Of a stretch of DNA of 64,000 nucleotides, positions 15,710 through 25,637 are shown one piece after another. A model generated the notes under the pieces. The model was not told the origin of the DNA, searched no databases, and was given only the letters and a program-made list of their open reading frames with translations. Source of the stretch: JAAUUJ01 sp964392245 (GTDB taxonomy: Bacteria; Cyanobacteriota; Cyanobacteriia; Thermostichales; Thermostichaceae); assembly GCA_964392245.1 (NCBI GenBank), contig CAYMOX010000013.1, forward strand, positions 20,585 through 84,584. The letters are read 5' to 3'. How positions within the stretch are numbered: position 1 is the stretch's first letter; every line of letters begins with the position of its first letter. A program made the position numbers and the translations under genes.

Positions 15710-18478
15710 TTAAAAGATCAGCTCAGCCTGAACGATCCCTTCAGAGGGAATGGGAGTCAGCTGAAACCCGATCTTGCGGCAGACTTGTTGCATGGCTCCA
15801 TTATCCAGCAGAATATCCGCCCGGATCCGGTCCAGCTTTTCATCGCGGCCTATCTGAACCAGGCGGCGCAACAGCTCTGTACCGATCCCCTGTCCCTGCC
15901 AGTGATCATTCACCAGCATGCCAAACTCGGCCTCATTGACCCCATGAGCCTTACTGAGGCGACCTACCCCCAGGATCTGGTGGCACCCTTTGTCCGGATC
16001 CAGCCGATCCACCACTAGTGCAATCTCGCGGTCATAGTCGTTAAAGCAAATGCGCACCAGCCGCTCATGAGCCACCCGTTGATTAAGTTTGATCAGGTGG
16101 AAGTAGCGCAGGTAAATGCTTTCCTCCGAGAGGGTTTGGTGAAACTGCACCAGCAACGGTTCATCCTCAGGCCGGATCGGGCGGATCATCACCTCCACCC
16201 CACTTTCAGTGGCCCAGGGAGACACATACTGAATCGGGTAAGGTCGGATCGCAGGTCGGGGTAGATCCTCTGCCGCCATTTCTGAAGGATGCAGGATCAC
16301 GCGGGCATCCAGCGCCAGAAACCCATGCTCACCCACCTGTAGGGGATTGATATCAATCTCCTTGATCCAGGGATGCTCCACCACCAGCTGACTAAAGTGA
16401 ACCAGCAACTGTTCCAGCTTGGCCAGATCCACCGCTGCCTGCCCCCGTACCCCTTTCAGGGCTTCATAAATGCGGGTTTGTTCCATGAGTCGCCGCGCCA
16501 GGGTGGTATTGAGGGGAGGCAGGGCCAGTGCCCGATCCTTAAAGACTTCCACCAGTTGGCCGCCACTGCCAAAGAGAAGCACCGGACCAAATTGCGGATC
16601 GACGCTGCTCCCCAGGATCAGTTCATACCCCTTCATCCGGATCATGGGCTGAACTGTAACCCCCTGAAAGTGTTCCAGGCCCACTTTGTCAGTAACAGAA
16701 GCCAGGATCTGATCATAAGCAGTCCGTACAGCCTCCGCATCCGATAGATTCAGCTTCACCCCCCCAACATCAGTCTTATGGGTAATCGTGTAGGAATTCA
16801 GCTTTAAGACCACGGGATACCCGATTGCTTGGGCCGCCGCCACCGCTTCCTCGGCATTGGTGGCCACCTGGGTTGGCACTGTGGGGATCCCGTAGGCCGC
16901 CAGCACCTGTTTGGCCTCCCATTCCGTCAGGATGGTGCGCTGCGTCGCCTGTACCGTCTGGATTACCGCCGCTGCCTGCTCCCGATTCAGTTCCTGCTCC
17001 TCATCTTCTGAGGCCAGCACCGGAGTTTCATAAATGCCGCGCAGGTTGTAGCTGTACTGCCACATGTAGTTAAACACATGGGCCGCTGTATCTGGGTAGG
17101 GAAAGGTAAAGATATGGGCCTGGTTGAGGATCGCTTCCCCCTCAGCCACGCTCTGTCCCCCCATCCAGCTGGCCAGCATGGGGCGTGGGGCCTGCACCTT
17201 CCCTCGCTTGGAGCGCAGATAGTCCACCAGTTGTTGAGCGGTATCGGTAGGATCCGTCATGGCCTGAGGAGTAAGGACGATCAGCAGTCCGTCACTGTTG
17301 GGTTCCTCCAGCGCGATCTCCATGGCCTGGGCATAGCGTTTGGGATCGGCGTCCCCAAGAATGTCAATGGGATTGGCATGACTCCAATGGGGCGGAAGCA
17401 CCTGATTTAGGGCTGCGATCGTGTCCGCAGATAGGGGAGCCAGTTCACCGCCTTCACGGATCAGGGCATCGGTGGTGAGGACCCCCGGGCCACCTGCATT
17501 GGTGAGGATCGTCAGCCGTTTACCCCGAGGGCGGGGCTGTTTGGCCAACACCTCTGCCATATTAAAAAGATCATCAATGGTGTTGACTCGCAGCACACCA
17601 CAGCGCCGAAAGGCTGCCGAGAGCACCTCATCACTACCCGCCAATGCACCGGTGTGGGAGGCTGCCGCTTGAGCTGCTGCTTCTGTCCGACCCGCATTGA
17701 TTACAATGATCGGTTTGGTCAGGGCCACCTCGCGGGCAGCAGAGAGAAAGGAACGGGCCTGTCCCACCGATTCCATGTAGATGACAATGCTCTGGGTGTG
17801 AGGATCGTCCCCCAGGTAATCGATCAGATCCCCCCAGCCCACATCCAGCATGGAGCCGATGGAAATGAAGGCACTGAATCCCACATTCTCACGGAAACTC
17901 CAGTCCAGGATCGAGGTGCAGAGGGCTCCACTTTGACTGATAAAGCCCACATTTCCCGGACGGGCCATAGAACTGGCAAACGTGGCATTTAAACCGGAGT
18001 GGGGGTTCATCAATCCCAGGCAGTTGGGTCCAATGATCCGCATCTGACCGCGGCGAGCCTCCTGCAAGACCTGCTGCTCCAGAGCGATCCCCTCAGGTCC
18101 GGTTTCCTTAAATCCGGCAGAGATGATGATGGCCCCCTTGATACCGACATCCACACATTCACGGATCACCGCAGGGACCGTGGTGGCCGGGGTGACCACT
18201 ACAGCCAGATCCACCGACTCGGGAATACTGGCCACATCCGGATAAGCCTGGATCCCCAGAACACTATGCCGCTTGGGATTCACGGGATAAACAGTTCCCC
18301 CAAAGGGGCTACTGATCAGGTTCCAGAGGATGGTGCGGCCCACACTCCCAGAACGTTCCGTGGCTCCGATCACGGCAACTGAACGGGGTACAAACAGAGG
18401 TTCCAGGGGGTGTCGCCGTGCTTGCAGAATATCGTGAGCTGGGTCCAGAGTAGAGGACTGGGCAGACAAGGTATGCAT
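15710..18478 (-). CDS. ADP-forming acetate-CoA ligase fused to GNAT acetyltransferase
   Basis: 922 residues. Domains in order: CoA-binding Rossmann domain (SVAVIGATERSGSVGRTI), succinyl-CoA-ligase-like domains with the phosphohistidine segment SHTGALAGSD, an ATP-grasp domain from about residue 500 (ILTEWEAKQVLAAYGIPTVP, YPVVLKLNSY), and a C-terminal GNAT domain from about 750 (IRPIRPEDEPLLVQFHQTL, GQGIGTELLRRLV). The ligase half converts acetyl-CoA, ADP and Pi to acetate, CoA and ATP. The GNAT half resembles the protein acetyltransferases often fused to it. It is last in the pflB-pflA-osmC-adhE run, 18 bp after adhE, which implies a role in making ATP during fermentation. Confidence 0.88.
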   Translation of the reverse strand: MHTLSAQSSTLDPAHDILQARRHPLEPLFVPRSVAVIGATERSGSVGRTILWNLISSPFGGTVYPVNPKRHSVLGIQAYPDVASIPESVDLAVVVTPATTVPAVIRECVDVGIKGAIIISAGFKETGPEGIALEQQVLQEARRGQMRIIGPNCLGLMNPHSGLNATFASSMARPGNVGFISQSGALCTSILDWSFRENVGFSAFISIGSMLDVGWGDLIDYLGDDPHTQSIVIYMESVGQARSFLSAAREVALTKPIIVINAGRTEAAAQAAASHTGALAGSDEVLSAAFRRCGVLRVNTIDDLFNMAEVLAKQPRPRGKRLTILTNAGGPGVLTTDALIREGGELAPLSADTIAALNQVLPPHWSHANPIDILGDADPKRYAQAMEIALEEPNSDGLLIVLTPQAMTDPTDTAQQLVDYLRSKRGKVQAPRPMLASWMGGQSVAEGEAILNQAHIFTFPYPDTAAHVFNYMWQYSYNLRGIYETPVLASEDEEQELNREQAAAVIQTVQATQRTILTEWEAKQVLAAYGIPTVPTQVATNAEEAVAAAQAIGYPVVLKLNSYTITHKTDVGGVKLNLSDAEAVRTAYDQILASVTDKVGLEHFQGVTVQPMIRMKGYELILGSSVDPQFGPVLLFGSGGQLVEVFKDRALALPPLNTTLARRLMEQTRIYEALKGVRGQAAVDLAKLEQLLVHFSQLVVEHPWIKEIDINPLQVGEHGFLALDARVILHPSEMAAEDLPRPAIRPYPIQYVSPWATESGVEVMIRPIRPEDEPLLVQFHQTLSEESIYLRYFHLIKLNQRVAHERLVRICFNDYDREIALVVDRLDPDKGCHQILGVGRLSKAHGVNEAEFGMLVNDHWQGQGIGTELLRRLVQIGRDEKLDRIRADILLDNGAMQQVCRKIGFQLTPIPSEGIVQAELIF

Positions 18479-18496
18479 AGCAAACTCACTGGCAAA

Positions 18497-21148
18497 CTAC
18501 ACAGCGACAATGGCTTCGGATTGGGTTGGAGGCTTGGGGTGAAAGAGGGTCGCGTCCACCCGGCACCCCTGGTAAGCCAGGACAAAGAGCTCCTTTAGAT
18601 CCCGAATCAGAGGATACCGCGGATTAGCGCCGGTGCACTGATCATCAAAGGCCTGATCCGCCAGGTCCTCCAGCCGTTCGAAAAAGATCTTATCTTCCTC
18701 GGAGAGCACTTCTTTAATGCTCAGGGGAATATCCAGCTGCCGCTTCAGATTTTCCACAGCCTCCACCAGCCGTTCCACCTTCTCCTCTTCAGTGGTGCCC
18801 CCCAGGTGCAGATAATCCGCAATCTGGGCATAGCGCTCCTTGGCATGGGGGAAATGGTACTGGGAGAAGATCGCCTGCTTAAAGGGGGCATCTGTGGCGT
18901 TATAGCGGATCACGTGGGAAATCAGCAGGGCATTGGCCAGACCATGGGGTACATGGAAACTGGATCCCAGCTTATGGGCCATGGAGTGACAGATGCCTAG
19001 AAACGCATTGGCAAAGGCCAGCCCAGCAATGGTGGCGGCGTAGTGCACCTTCTCCCGAGCTTCCGGATCCTGGGCCCCATTGGCATAAGAGCGAGGCAGG
19101 TAGGTCATGAGCAAACCAATGGCCTCCAGCGCCAGTCCTTCTGTGAACTCCGTGGACATGACCGAGACATAGGCTTCCAGGGCATGAGTGAGCGCATCAA
19201 TGCCACCGTAGGCCGTCAGTCGCTTGGGCATATGCAGCACCAGTTCCGGATCCACGATGGCCATGTTGGGGGTGAGCGAATAGTCCGCTAGCGGATACTT
19301 GATCCCGGCTTTCTCGTCGGTTACCACTGCAAAGGGGGTGACTTCTGATCCCGTTCCCGAGGTCGTGGGAATCGCCACCATCATGGCTCGCTGTCCCAGA
19401 GCGGGCAGATCGTAGACTCGCTTGCGGATATCCATGAAGCGCATGGCCAGCCCTTCAAATTCGGTTTCCGGATGCTCGTACATCAGCCAGATGACCTTGG
19501 CCGCATCCATGGGAGAACCACCCCCGAAGGCAATGAGCACATCCGGGTGAAAGCTGTTGCACTGTTCCAGTCCCTTATGGACGGTTGCCAGATCCGGATC
19601 CGGTTTCACATCATAGAAGATCTGGTGCTCGACCCCGATCTCATCCAGAACCGTGGTCACCTCCTTCAGCATCCCCATTTCAAAGAGGGGTTTATCGGTA
19701 ATGATAAAGGCGCGCTTTTTGCCCCGCAGCTCCTGGAGTGCCACTGGCAGAGATCCATACTTGAAGTAGATCTTGGGGGGAATACGGAACCACTGCATGT
19801 TCTCCCGCCGTTCTGTAACGGTTTTCACATTGAGTAGATGCTGCGGCTGTACGTTCACAGAAACGGAGTTGCCCCCCCAGGTGCCACAGCCCAGGGTGAG
19901 GGAGGGATCGAGCTTGAAGTTGTAGAGATCTCCAATTGCTCCCTGGGAGGAGGGGGTATTGATCAGGACGCGGCCCACCTCCACGTGGTTTTCGAAGTAG
20001 GCAATGTCATCGCGGTTGGCGATCGCCGTGTAGAGAACTGCTGTATGCCCCCGCCCCCCGAAGGCCACCAGTTGCTGAGCTTTATTGACGGCATCCACGA
20101 AGTTATGGGCGCGGTACATAGCCAGGATCGGGGAGAGCTTCTCGAAGGCCAGAGGTTCGAGTGTGGAGATCTCATCGGTTTCCCCGATCAACACTCGGGT
20201 GCCCTCCGGCACAGAGAACCCGGCCATCTCGGCAATGGCGGTGACCGGTTGACCCACAATTGCCGCATTCAGGCGACCATCCTTGAGGATCAGGCGGCGG
20301 ATCCCGTCTTTTTCTTCGGGCGAGAGCAGGTGAGCACCCCGGTGGGCAAATTCCTGCTTCACCTGTTCATAGATGGGCTCATCCACAATCACCGATTGCT
20401 CGGAGGCGCAGATCATGCCGTTATCAAAAGTCTTGCTCACAAGAATCGAACTCACGGCCATGCGAATATCGGCAGAACGATCGATCACCGCAGGTGTATT
20501 GCCAGCCCCTACGCCCAATGAGGGGTGTCCGGAAGAGTAGGCTGCCCGCACCATGCCCGGTCCTCCGGTGGCCAGGATCAGGCTGATGGCGGAGTGCTGC
20601 ATCAGGGCTTGAGACAGCTCAATACTGGGAGTATCAATCCAACCGATGATGTGGGGGGGGGCCCCTGCCGCTACCGCTGCCTCCAGGACAATGCGGGCGG
20701 CTTCAATCGTGCAGCCCTTGGCGCGGGGGTGAGGAGAAAAAATGATGGCGTTTCGAGTTTTCAGGGCAATGAGTGATTTGAAGATAGCAGTCGAAGTAGG
20801 ATTAGTCGTGGGGACAATTCCGGCCAGAATCCCCACGGGCTCGGCAAACTTCTGAATCCCGTAATGCGGATCTGCCTCGATCAGGCCACAAGTTTTGCTG
20901 TTTTTGTACTTGTTGTAAATAATCTCTGAGGCAAAGTGGTTTTTAATCACCTTATCTTCGACGATCCCCATCCCGGTTTCTGCCACCGCCATCTTGGCCA
21001 GGGGAATACGTGCTGCATTCGCGGCCTGCGCAGCCTGCTTGAAAATGTGATCAACTTGTGCCTGAGAATAGGTGGCAAATTGGGCTTGGGCGGTCTGGAC
21101 GTTCTGGATCAGTTCTTCTAGTTCTGCGATTGTTGCGACGACTGTCAT
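18497..21148 (-). CDS. adhE: Bifunctional acetaldehyde-CoA/alcohol dehydrogenase
   Basis: 883 residues, the usual AdhE length. The N-terminal aldehyde dehydrogenase domain (to about residue 440) has the catalytic cysteine in FDNGMICASEQSV and the NAD-binding GAGNTPAVID. The C-terminal iron-dependent alcohol dehydrogenase has the NAD loop AFGGGSPMDAAKVIW and metal histidines in GGIDALTHALEAYVS and LGICHSMAHKLG. It reduces acetyl-CoA through acetaldehyde to ethanol, reoxidising two NADH. The gene lies in the fermentation cluster, with 320 bp separating it from osmC, so it may have its own promoter. Confidence 0.96.
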   Translation of the reverse strand: MTVVATIAELEELIQNVQTAQAQFATYSQAQVDHIFKQAAQAANAARIPLAKMAVAETGMGIVEDKVIKNHFASEIIYNKYKNSKTCGLIEADPHYGIQKFAEPVGILAGIVPTTNPTSTAIFKSLIALKTRNAIIFSPHPRAKGCTIEAARIVLEAAVAAGAPPHIIGWIDTPSIELSQALMQHSAISLILATGGPGMVRAAYSSGHPSLGVGAGNTPAVIDRSADIRMAVSSILVSKTFDNGMICASEQSVIVDEPIYEQVKQEFAHRGAHLLSPEEKDGIRRLILKDGRLNAAIVGQPVTAIAEMAGFSVPEGTRVLIGETDEISTLEPLAFEKLSPILAMYRAHNFVDAVNKAQQLVAFGGRGHTAVLYTAIANRDDIAYFENHVEVGRVLINTPSSQGAIGDLYNFKLDPSLTLGCGTWGGNSVSVNVQPQHLLNVKTVTERRENMQWFRIPPKIYFKYGSLPVALQELRGKKRAFIITDKPLFEMGMLKEVTTVLDEIGVEHQIFYDVKPDPDLATVHKGLEQCNSFHPDVLIAFGGGSPMDAAKVIWLMYEHPETEFEGLAMRFMDIRKRVYDLPALGQRAMMVAIPTTSGTGSEVTPFAVVTDEKAGIKYPLADYSLTPNMAIVDPELVLHMPKRLTAYGGIDALTHALEAYVSVMSTEFTEGLALEAIGLLMTYLPRSYANGAQDPEAREKVHYAATIAGLAFANAFLGICHSMAHKLGSSFHVPHGLANALLISHVIRYNATDAPFKQAIFSQYHFPHAKERYAQIADYLHLGGTTEEEKVERLVEAVENLKRQLDIPLSIKEVLSEEDKIFFERLEDLADQAFDDQCTGANPRYPLIRDLKELFVLAYQGCRVDATLFHPKPPTQSEAIVAV

Positions 21149-21468
21149 AACCTATCTCCATCATGGTGGTTCTGGAATCCTGATACAAACAGATTTCCAG
21201 TGGGCGTTTGTCGACCAAAGCCCTTGATTCTCCTTGCCTCTGCTGTGATAGTAGGCTTAATTACTGGCCAACGCACACAGATTTAATAGTGTTGAAAGAT
21301 TAGTGTGGCCTATGTGAATTGGCGATGGAAACAATGTGCAATTAAGTATTCCCAATTACAGGAATTGTAGGAATGGGCTTGTGATTTTAGGGATGGTATC
21401 GGTGCTCACAGTTTTCAAGGGTGAGACCAGGCTTCAAGTCAGGATGGATGATCTCAAGACATAAAGGC
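21149..21468. other. Intergenic region between osmC and adhE
   Basis: 320 bp without a credible gene. It is more AT-rich than its surroundings, with runs such as TTAATAGTGTTGAAAG and AATTAAGTATTCCCAATTAC. It probably contains the adhE promoter and leader. I could not place a confident -35/-10 pair or an anaerobic regulator site. Confidence 0.4.
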
Positions 21469-21894
21469 TCAGGGCATTGAACTGGATGCAGAGGAGGTTG
21501 GCAAACAAAGGCGGGTGACCACGGTGGGATGCTGGGTCAGAGTATTGTGAATCAGACAGGCATCTGCTGCCTTCATCAGTCCCTGTTGATGCCGTTGTTC
21601 CAGAGGGATAGGCACATGAATCTGGACTTCGATCGGATCAAGGTAAATGGGGGCACTGGGAGTTTTCTGGGCGGTGACTGAGATCGATAATCCTTGGGTG
21701 TCCAGATCCCTGGCTTCTAGATACTTGACGGCATAAAACCCGATGCAACTGCCCAGAGAAGCAAGAAACCATTCGGGGGGAGTCATGCCCTCATCCTGGC
21801 CCCCATTGTCCAGGGGTTGATCCGTCAGAATCCGATGGCCACGGCTGGTAGCTTCAAATTTCACCTGGCCTTGATAGGTCACATCAACTTGCAT
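21469..21894 (-). CDS. OsmC-family protein
   Basis: 141 residues with the OsmC/Ohr pattern. The first redox cysteine is in LASLGSCIGFYAVKYLEARDL, the second in KAADACLIHNTL, and GMTPPEWFLAS precedes them. Ohr and OsmC proteins reduce organic hydroperoxides with these two cysteines. The divergent spacing around the second one leaves the exact activity open. Its position between pflA and adhE, same strand, is unusual. A protective role toward oxygen- or peroxide-sensitive glycyl-radical metabolism is an inference. Confidence 0.82.
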   Translation of the reverse strand: MQVDVTYQGQVKFEATSRGHRILTDQPLDNGGQDEGMTPPEWFLASLGSCIGFYAVKYLEARDLDTQGLSISVTAQKTPSAPIYLDPIEVQIHVPIPLEQRHQQGLMKAADACLIHNTLTQHPTVVTRLCLPTSSASSSMP

Positions 21895-21927
21895 GGCGAG
21901 TTCCTTTTGCGAATCAAGATCCGTAGC

Positions 21928-22674
21928 TTAGCTATCACCCACCACCTGCAGTCCGCGGTTACGAAAGATGGCAGTGGTTTGACGGATTAGATCGGGTGAC
22001 GGGGGTGGGGTGTCCTTGAGCAGATACTCCATGCCCAGTTGTTCCCATTTGTATTCACCCATTTTGTGAAAGGGTAGAACTTCCACCCGTTCCACGTTGC
22101 TGAGGGTGGCCACAAAGTCCGCCAATCCCTCCACATTGGCCACCGGATCCGAGAGACCTGGCACCAACACAAACCGAATCCAGGTGGGTTTCCGAATCTG
22201 ATTCAGGAAACGAGCGGTCTCCAGAGTGGGTTGCAGATCCACATGAGTAATGCGGAAGTAGATCTCTGGATCAAAGGACTTGATATCCAGGAGCACCAGA
22301 TCCACCTCCTCCAGCACTGGACGGGACTGGGCCAGCGGTATGTAGCCGGAGGTATCGACTGCTGTGTGGATCCCCAGCTGCCGACAGCGATGGATCAGTT
22401 CCCCCGTAAATTCAGGTTGCAGCAGGGGTTCTCCCCCACTGACCGTTACCCCCCCATGACGCAGATAGGAGCGATAACGCTGGATCTCTGCCACCAGCTC
22501 ATCAACACTCACCTCCCGCCCCCCCGTAAAGCTGCGGCAGTCAGGATTGTGGCAGTACAGGCACCGCAGCGGACATCCCTGGGTGAAGACCACGAAGCGA
22601 ATTCCGGGGCCATCAACAGTGCCGCAGGTCTCGACAGAATGGATCCGGCCTTGGGTACGGGTGGCAGGGGTCAT
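21928..22674 (-). CDS. pflA: Pyruvate formate-lyase activating enzyme
   Basis: 248 residues from ATG 22672-22674 (GGAGACCC just upstream); a longer in-frame start lacks homology. The radical SAM motif C-x3-C-x2-C is in QGCPLRCLYCHNPD, preceded by GRIHSVETCGTVDGPGIRFV, followed by GGVTVSGGEPLLQPEF and DLVLLDIKSFDPE. It cleaves S-adenosylmethionine to install the glycyl radical on PflB under anoxia. It follows pflB by 77 bp on the same strand and is presumably cotranscribed. Confidence 0.95.
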   Translation of the reverse strand: MTPATRTQGRIHSVETCGTVDGPGIRFVVFTQGCPLRCLYCHNPDCRSFTGGREVSVDELVAEIQRYRSYLRHGGVTVSGGEPLLQPEFTGELIHRCRQLGIHTAVDTSGYIPLAQSRPVLEEVDLVLLDIKSFDPEIYFRITHVDLQPTLETARFLNQIRKPTWIRFVLVPGLSDPVANVEGLADFVATLSNVERVEVLPFHKMGEYKWEQLGMEYLLKDTPPPSPDLIRQTTAIFRNRGLQVVGDS

Positions 22675-22751
22675 GGGTCTCCATTGAGAAAAGTTCAAAA
22701 TCAGGATCAGGCCACAGGAGGATCCCACAGCCTGATCTCAAGAACAAGCGA

Positions 22752-24986
22752 CTAGAGCCGTTCGTGGAAGGTGCGGTTGATCACATCCATCTGCTGCTCA
22801 CGGGTGAGCTTGACGAAGTTGACCGCATAGCCCGACACCCGAATGGTGAGTTGCGGGTAGAGCTCCGGATGATCCACGGCATCCAGCAGGGTTTCGCGGT
22901 TGAGGACGTTGATATTGATGTGGTGTCCTGCGTCACGGAAGTAGCCATCGAGCATGTTAGCCAGATTGCTGATCCGGTCACTGGCGCTCTTGCCCAGAGC
23001 CGCAGGCACAATCGAGAAGGTGTAGGAGATACCATCCTGGGCATGGTCATAGGGCAGCTGAGCTACAGACTCCAGGGCCGCGATCGCTCCCTTCTGATCC
23101 CGCCCGTGCATGGGGTTGGCACCCGGGGCAAAGGGTTCGCCTGCCCGCCGACCATCTGGGGTGTTGCCGGTCTTCTGGCCATAGACCACGTTGGAGGTGA
23201 TGGTCAGGATCGATTGGGTGGGCACCGCATTGCGGTAGGTGGGATGCTGGCGCAACTTGTTCATGAAGGTCTCCACCAGCTGCACTGCCAGGGCATCGGC
23301 CCGTTCATCGTTATTGCCAAAGGTCGGAAATTCTCCCTTAATCTCGTAATCCACCGCCAGACCCCGCTGATCGCGGATCACGTTCACTTCCGCATACTTG
23401 ATGGCTGAGAGCGCATCCGCCACCACCGACAGTCCAGCAATCCCGCAGGCCATGGTGCGGTAGACATCGCGGTCATGCAGGGCCATCTCGATCCGCTCAT
23501 AGCAATACTTGTCATGCATGAAATGGATGACGTTCAGGGTGTTGATATACAGCCCGGCCAGCCAGTCCATCATCTGATCCAGACGGCTCCAGACCTCCTC
23601 ATAGGTGAGAGTATCGCGGGTGATGGGGGCAAACTGCGGCGCGATCTGTTCCCCATACTTTTCATCCACACCCCCGTTGATGGCATAGAGCAAGGCCTTG
23701 GCCAGGTTCACCCGTGCCCCAAAAAACTGCATCTGCTTACCGATGCGCATGGCAGAGACGCAGCAGGCAATCCCGTAGTCATCCCCGTAGTAGACCCGCA
23801 TCAGATCATCGTTTTCGTACTGGATGGAGCTGGTGTCAATGGAAACCTGAGAACAAAAGGCTTTGAAGCCCTCCGGCAAGCGCTCTGACCAGAGAACGGT
23901 GAGGTTGGGTTCAGGAGCAGGACCCAGGTTGTAAAGGGTTTGCAGGATGCGGAAACTGGTTTTGGTCACCAGCGTGCGGCCATCCACCCCTATACCCCCA
24001 ATACACTCGGTCACCCAGGTGGGATCTCCCGAGAAAAGCTCGTTGTACTCCGGGGTGCGCAGGAAGCGAACCATACGCAGCTTCATGACAAAGTGATCGA
24101 TGAGCTCCTGCAGTTCGTCCTCACTGATCAGGCCCTGCTGCAGATCCCGTTCAAAGAAAATATCCAGGAAGGTGGACACCCGCCCCAAGGACATGGCGGC
24201 TCCATTCTGCTCCTTGACGGCACCCAGATACCCAAAGTAGGTCCACTGCACGGCTTCACGGCTGTTGGCGGCGGGCTGACCAATCTCAAAGTCGTAGCGG
24301 CTGGCCATCTCCTTCAACTCAAATAGGGCCTTGATCTGCTCTGAGATTTCCTCTCGCAGCCGGATCACCTCCTCCGTCATTGCCCCCAGTTCCAGGGATT
24401 CCTGCTGTTGCTTCTTGTCATCGATCAGGGCATCCACACCGTAGAGAGCCACGCGACGGTAGTCACCAATAATGCGACCACGACCATAGGAATCTGGTAA
24501 GCCGGTAATGATCCCGGAGTGGCGGGCCAGGCGCATCGAGCGGGTGTAGGCATCAAATACACCGTCATTGTGAGTTTTGCGGTGGCGGGTAAACGTTTCC
24601 TCGGTGGCAGGGTCCAGTTGATACCCGTAGGACTCCAGCGATTTTTTGACAATGCGAATTCCCCCCAGGGGCATGATGGCTCGTTTCAGGGGTTGATCGG
24701 TTTGCAAGCCCACGATCTGCTCCAGATCGGCGTCAATGTACCCAGGTGCATGGGCCGTAAGTGAAGTGGGAACAGAGGTATCCACATCCAGGATCCCCTT
24801 CTCCCGTTCCTGCAGCATCAGCTGAGTTACCCGTTGCCACAGCTGGGTGGTGCGCGGACTGGGGCCTGCGAGAAAGGCTCCATCGCTTTCATAGGGTGTG
24901 TAGTTGCGCTGGATAAAGTCCCGCACGTCCACCTGTTTCATCCACTGTCCGGGAACAAACCCCTGCCATTGTGCTTTGAATTGCAT
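22752..24986 (-). CDS. pflB: Formate C-acetyltransferase (pyruvate formate-lyase)
   Basis: 744 residues from ATG 24984-24986 (GGAGAGAGGG upstream; 12 further residues are possible). The adjacent active-site cysteines are in YGIACCVSAMRIG, and the radical glycine is in the C-terminal TIRVSGYAVNFVKLT. GMAGNTPDGRR-like QKTGNTPDGRRAGEPFAPGANP is also present. It converts pyruvate and CoA to acetyl-CoA and formate. It is first in the leftward cluster pflB-pflA-osmC-adhE-acs. A 650-bp upstream region suggests regulated expression, plausibly in the dark or anoxia. Confidence 0.96.
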   Translation of the reverse strand: MQFKAQWQGFVPGQWMKQVDVRDFIQRNYTPYESDGAFLAGPSPRTTQLWQRVTQLMLQEREKGILDVDTSVPTSLTAHAPGYIDADLEQIVGLQTDQPLKRAIMPLGGIRIVKKSLESYGYQLDPATEETFTRHRKTHNDGVFDAYTRSMRLARHSGIITGLPDSYGRGRIIGDYRRVALYGVDALIDDKKQQQESLELGAMTEEVIRLREEISEQIKALFELKEMASRYDFEIGQPAANSREAVQWTYFGYLGAVKEQNGAAMSLGRVSTFLDIFFERDLQQGLISEDELQELIDHFVMKLRMVRFLRTPEYNELFSGDPTWVTECIGGIGVDGRTLVTKTSFRILQTLYNLGPAPEPNLTVLWSERLPEGFKAFCSQVSIDTSSIQYENDDLMRVYYGDDYGIACCVSAMRIGKQMQFFGARVNLAKALLYAINGGVDEKYGEQIAPQFAPITRDTLTYEEVWSRLDQMMDWLAGLYINTLNVIHFMHDKYCYERIEMALHDRDVYRTMACGIAGLSVVADALSAIKYAEVNVIRDQRGLAVDYEIKGEFPTFGNNDERADALAVQLVETFMNKLRQHPTYRNAVPTQSILTITSNVVYGQKTGNTPDGRRAGEPFAPGANPMHGRDQKGAIAALESVAQLPYDHAQDGISYTFSIVPAALGKSASDRISNLANMLDGYFRDAGHHININVLNRETLLDAVDHPELYPQLTIRVSGYAVNFVKLTREQQMDVINRTFHERL

Positions 24987-25637
24987 CGGACCCTCTCTCC
25001 CTGATTGGTCGTTGGCTAACAATTCATAAGGTCAGAGACATCATCTAGAACTCAGCGATTCAGGGTTGTCGCACTGTAGAGATTCATTAAAATCCTGAGA
25101 ATTCGACGTTCAGCCTGGTTAAAAAATTAAGAAAGGGGAAAACATATTTAATTCCGTCCTCAAGGTGCTAACCCAAGCCTGAGATTCCTGATCGTTGTGA
25201 TTTCGTCTCCTGATCACTTATCTATAGCCTAGAAACCGAGAGAGGCAGAGTCCGGAACCCATGATCATTCTTTACAAGATTCCATGCTTTGTAATAGCAG
25301 CTTGAAGGATAGCAACAGCCTTTGTTAGTAGTTGCAGACTTAGATAAACCACTCATGATTTCGTCAAGCTCTATCTGCTACATTTTGCTTTTCTTGCGAT
25401 TGATTTTAGAAAGCCAGAATGCAACTTTTTTGTTGTTTTACTCAAGCATTTAGATGCCTCGACTCAAGAAATCAGGCATAGCTCATGAGATCCATGACGT
25501 TGCTCTTCTTGATAGAAAGGTGCCTGAACCTGCTTGCGTCTTCCGTTTGATGTTGGACGACTTGATAAAGGCTTTGCTCCCCGATCTATTGAAACATATC
25601 TATTGTTTTAATCCACTCAATCTTCGCCTGTTGTTCC
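24987..25637. other. Long AT-rich intergenic region upstream of pflB
   Basis: About 650 bp with no gene I can support. It is clearly richer in A and T than the neighbouring genes and must contain the pflB promoter. A plus-strand frame starting near 25454 (MPRLKKSGIAHEIHDVALL) runs into the antisense of the next gene and has no recognisable domain. The opposite strand has several stops. It may be debris of an inserted element. Confidence 0.4.
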
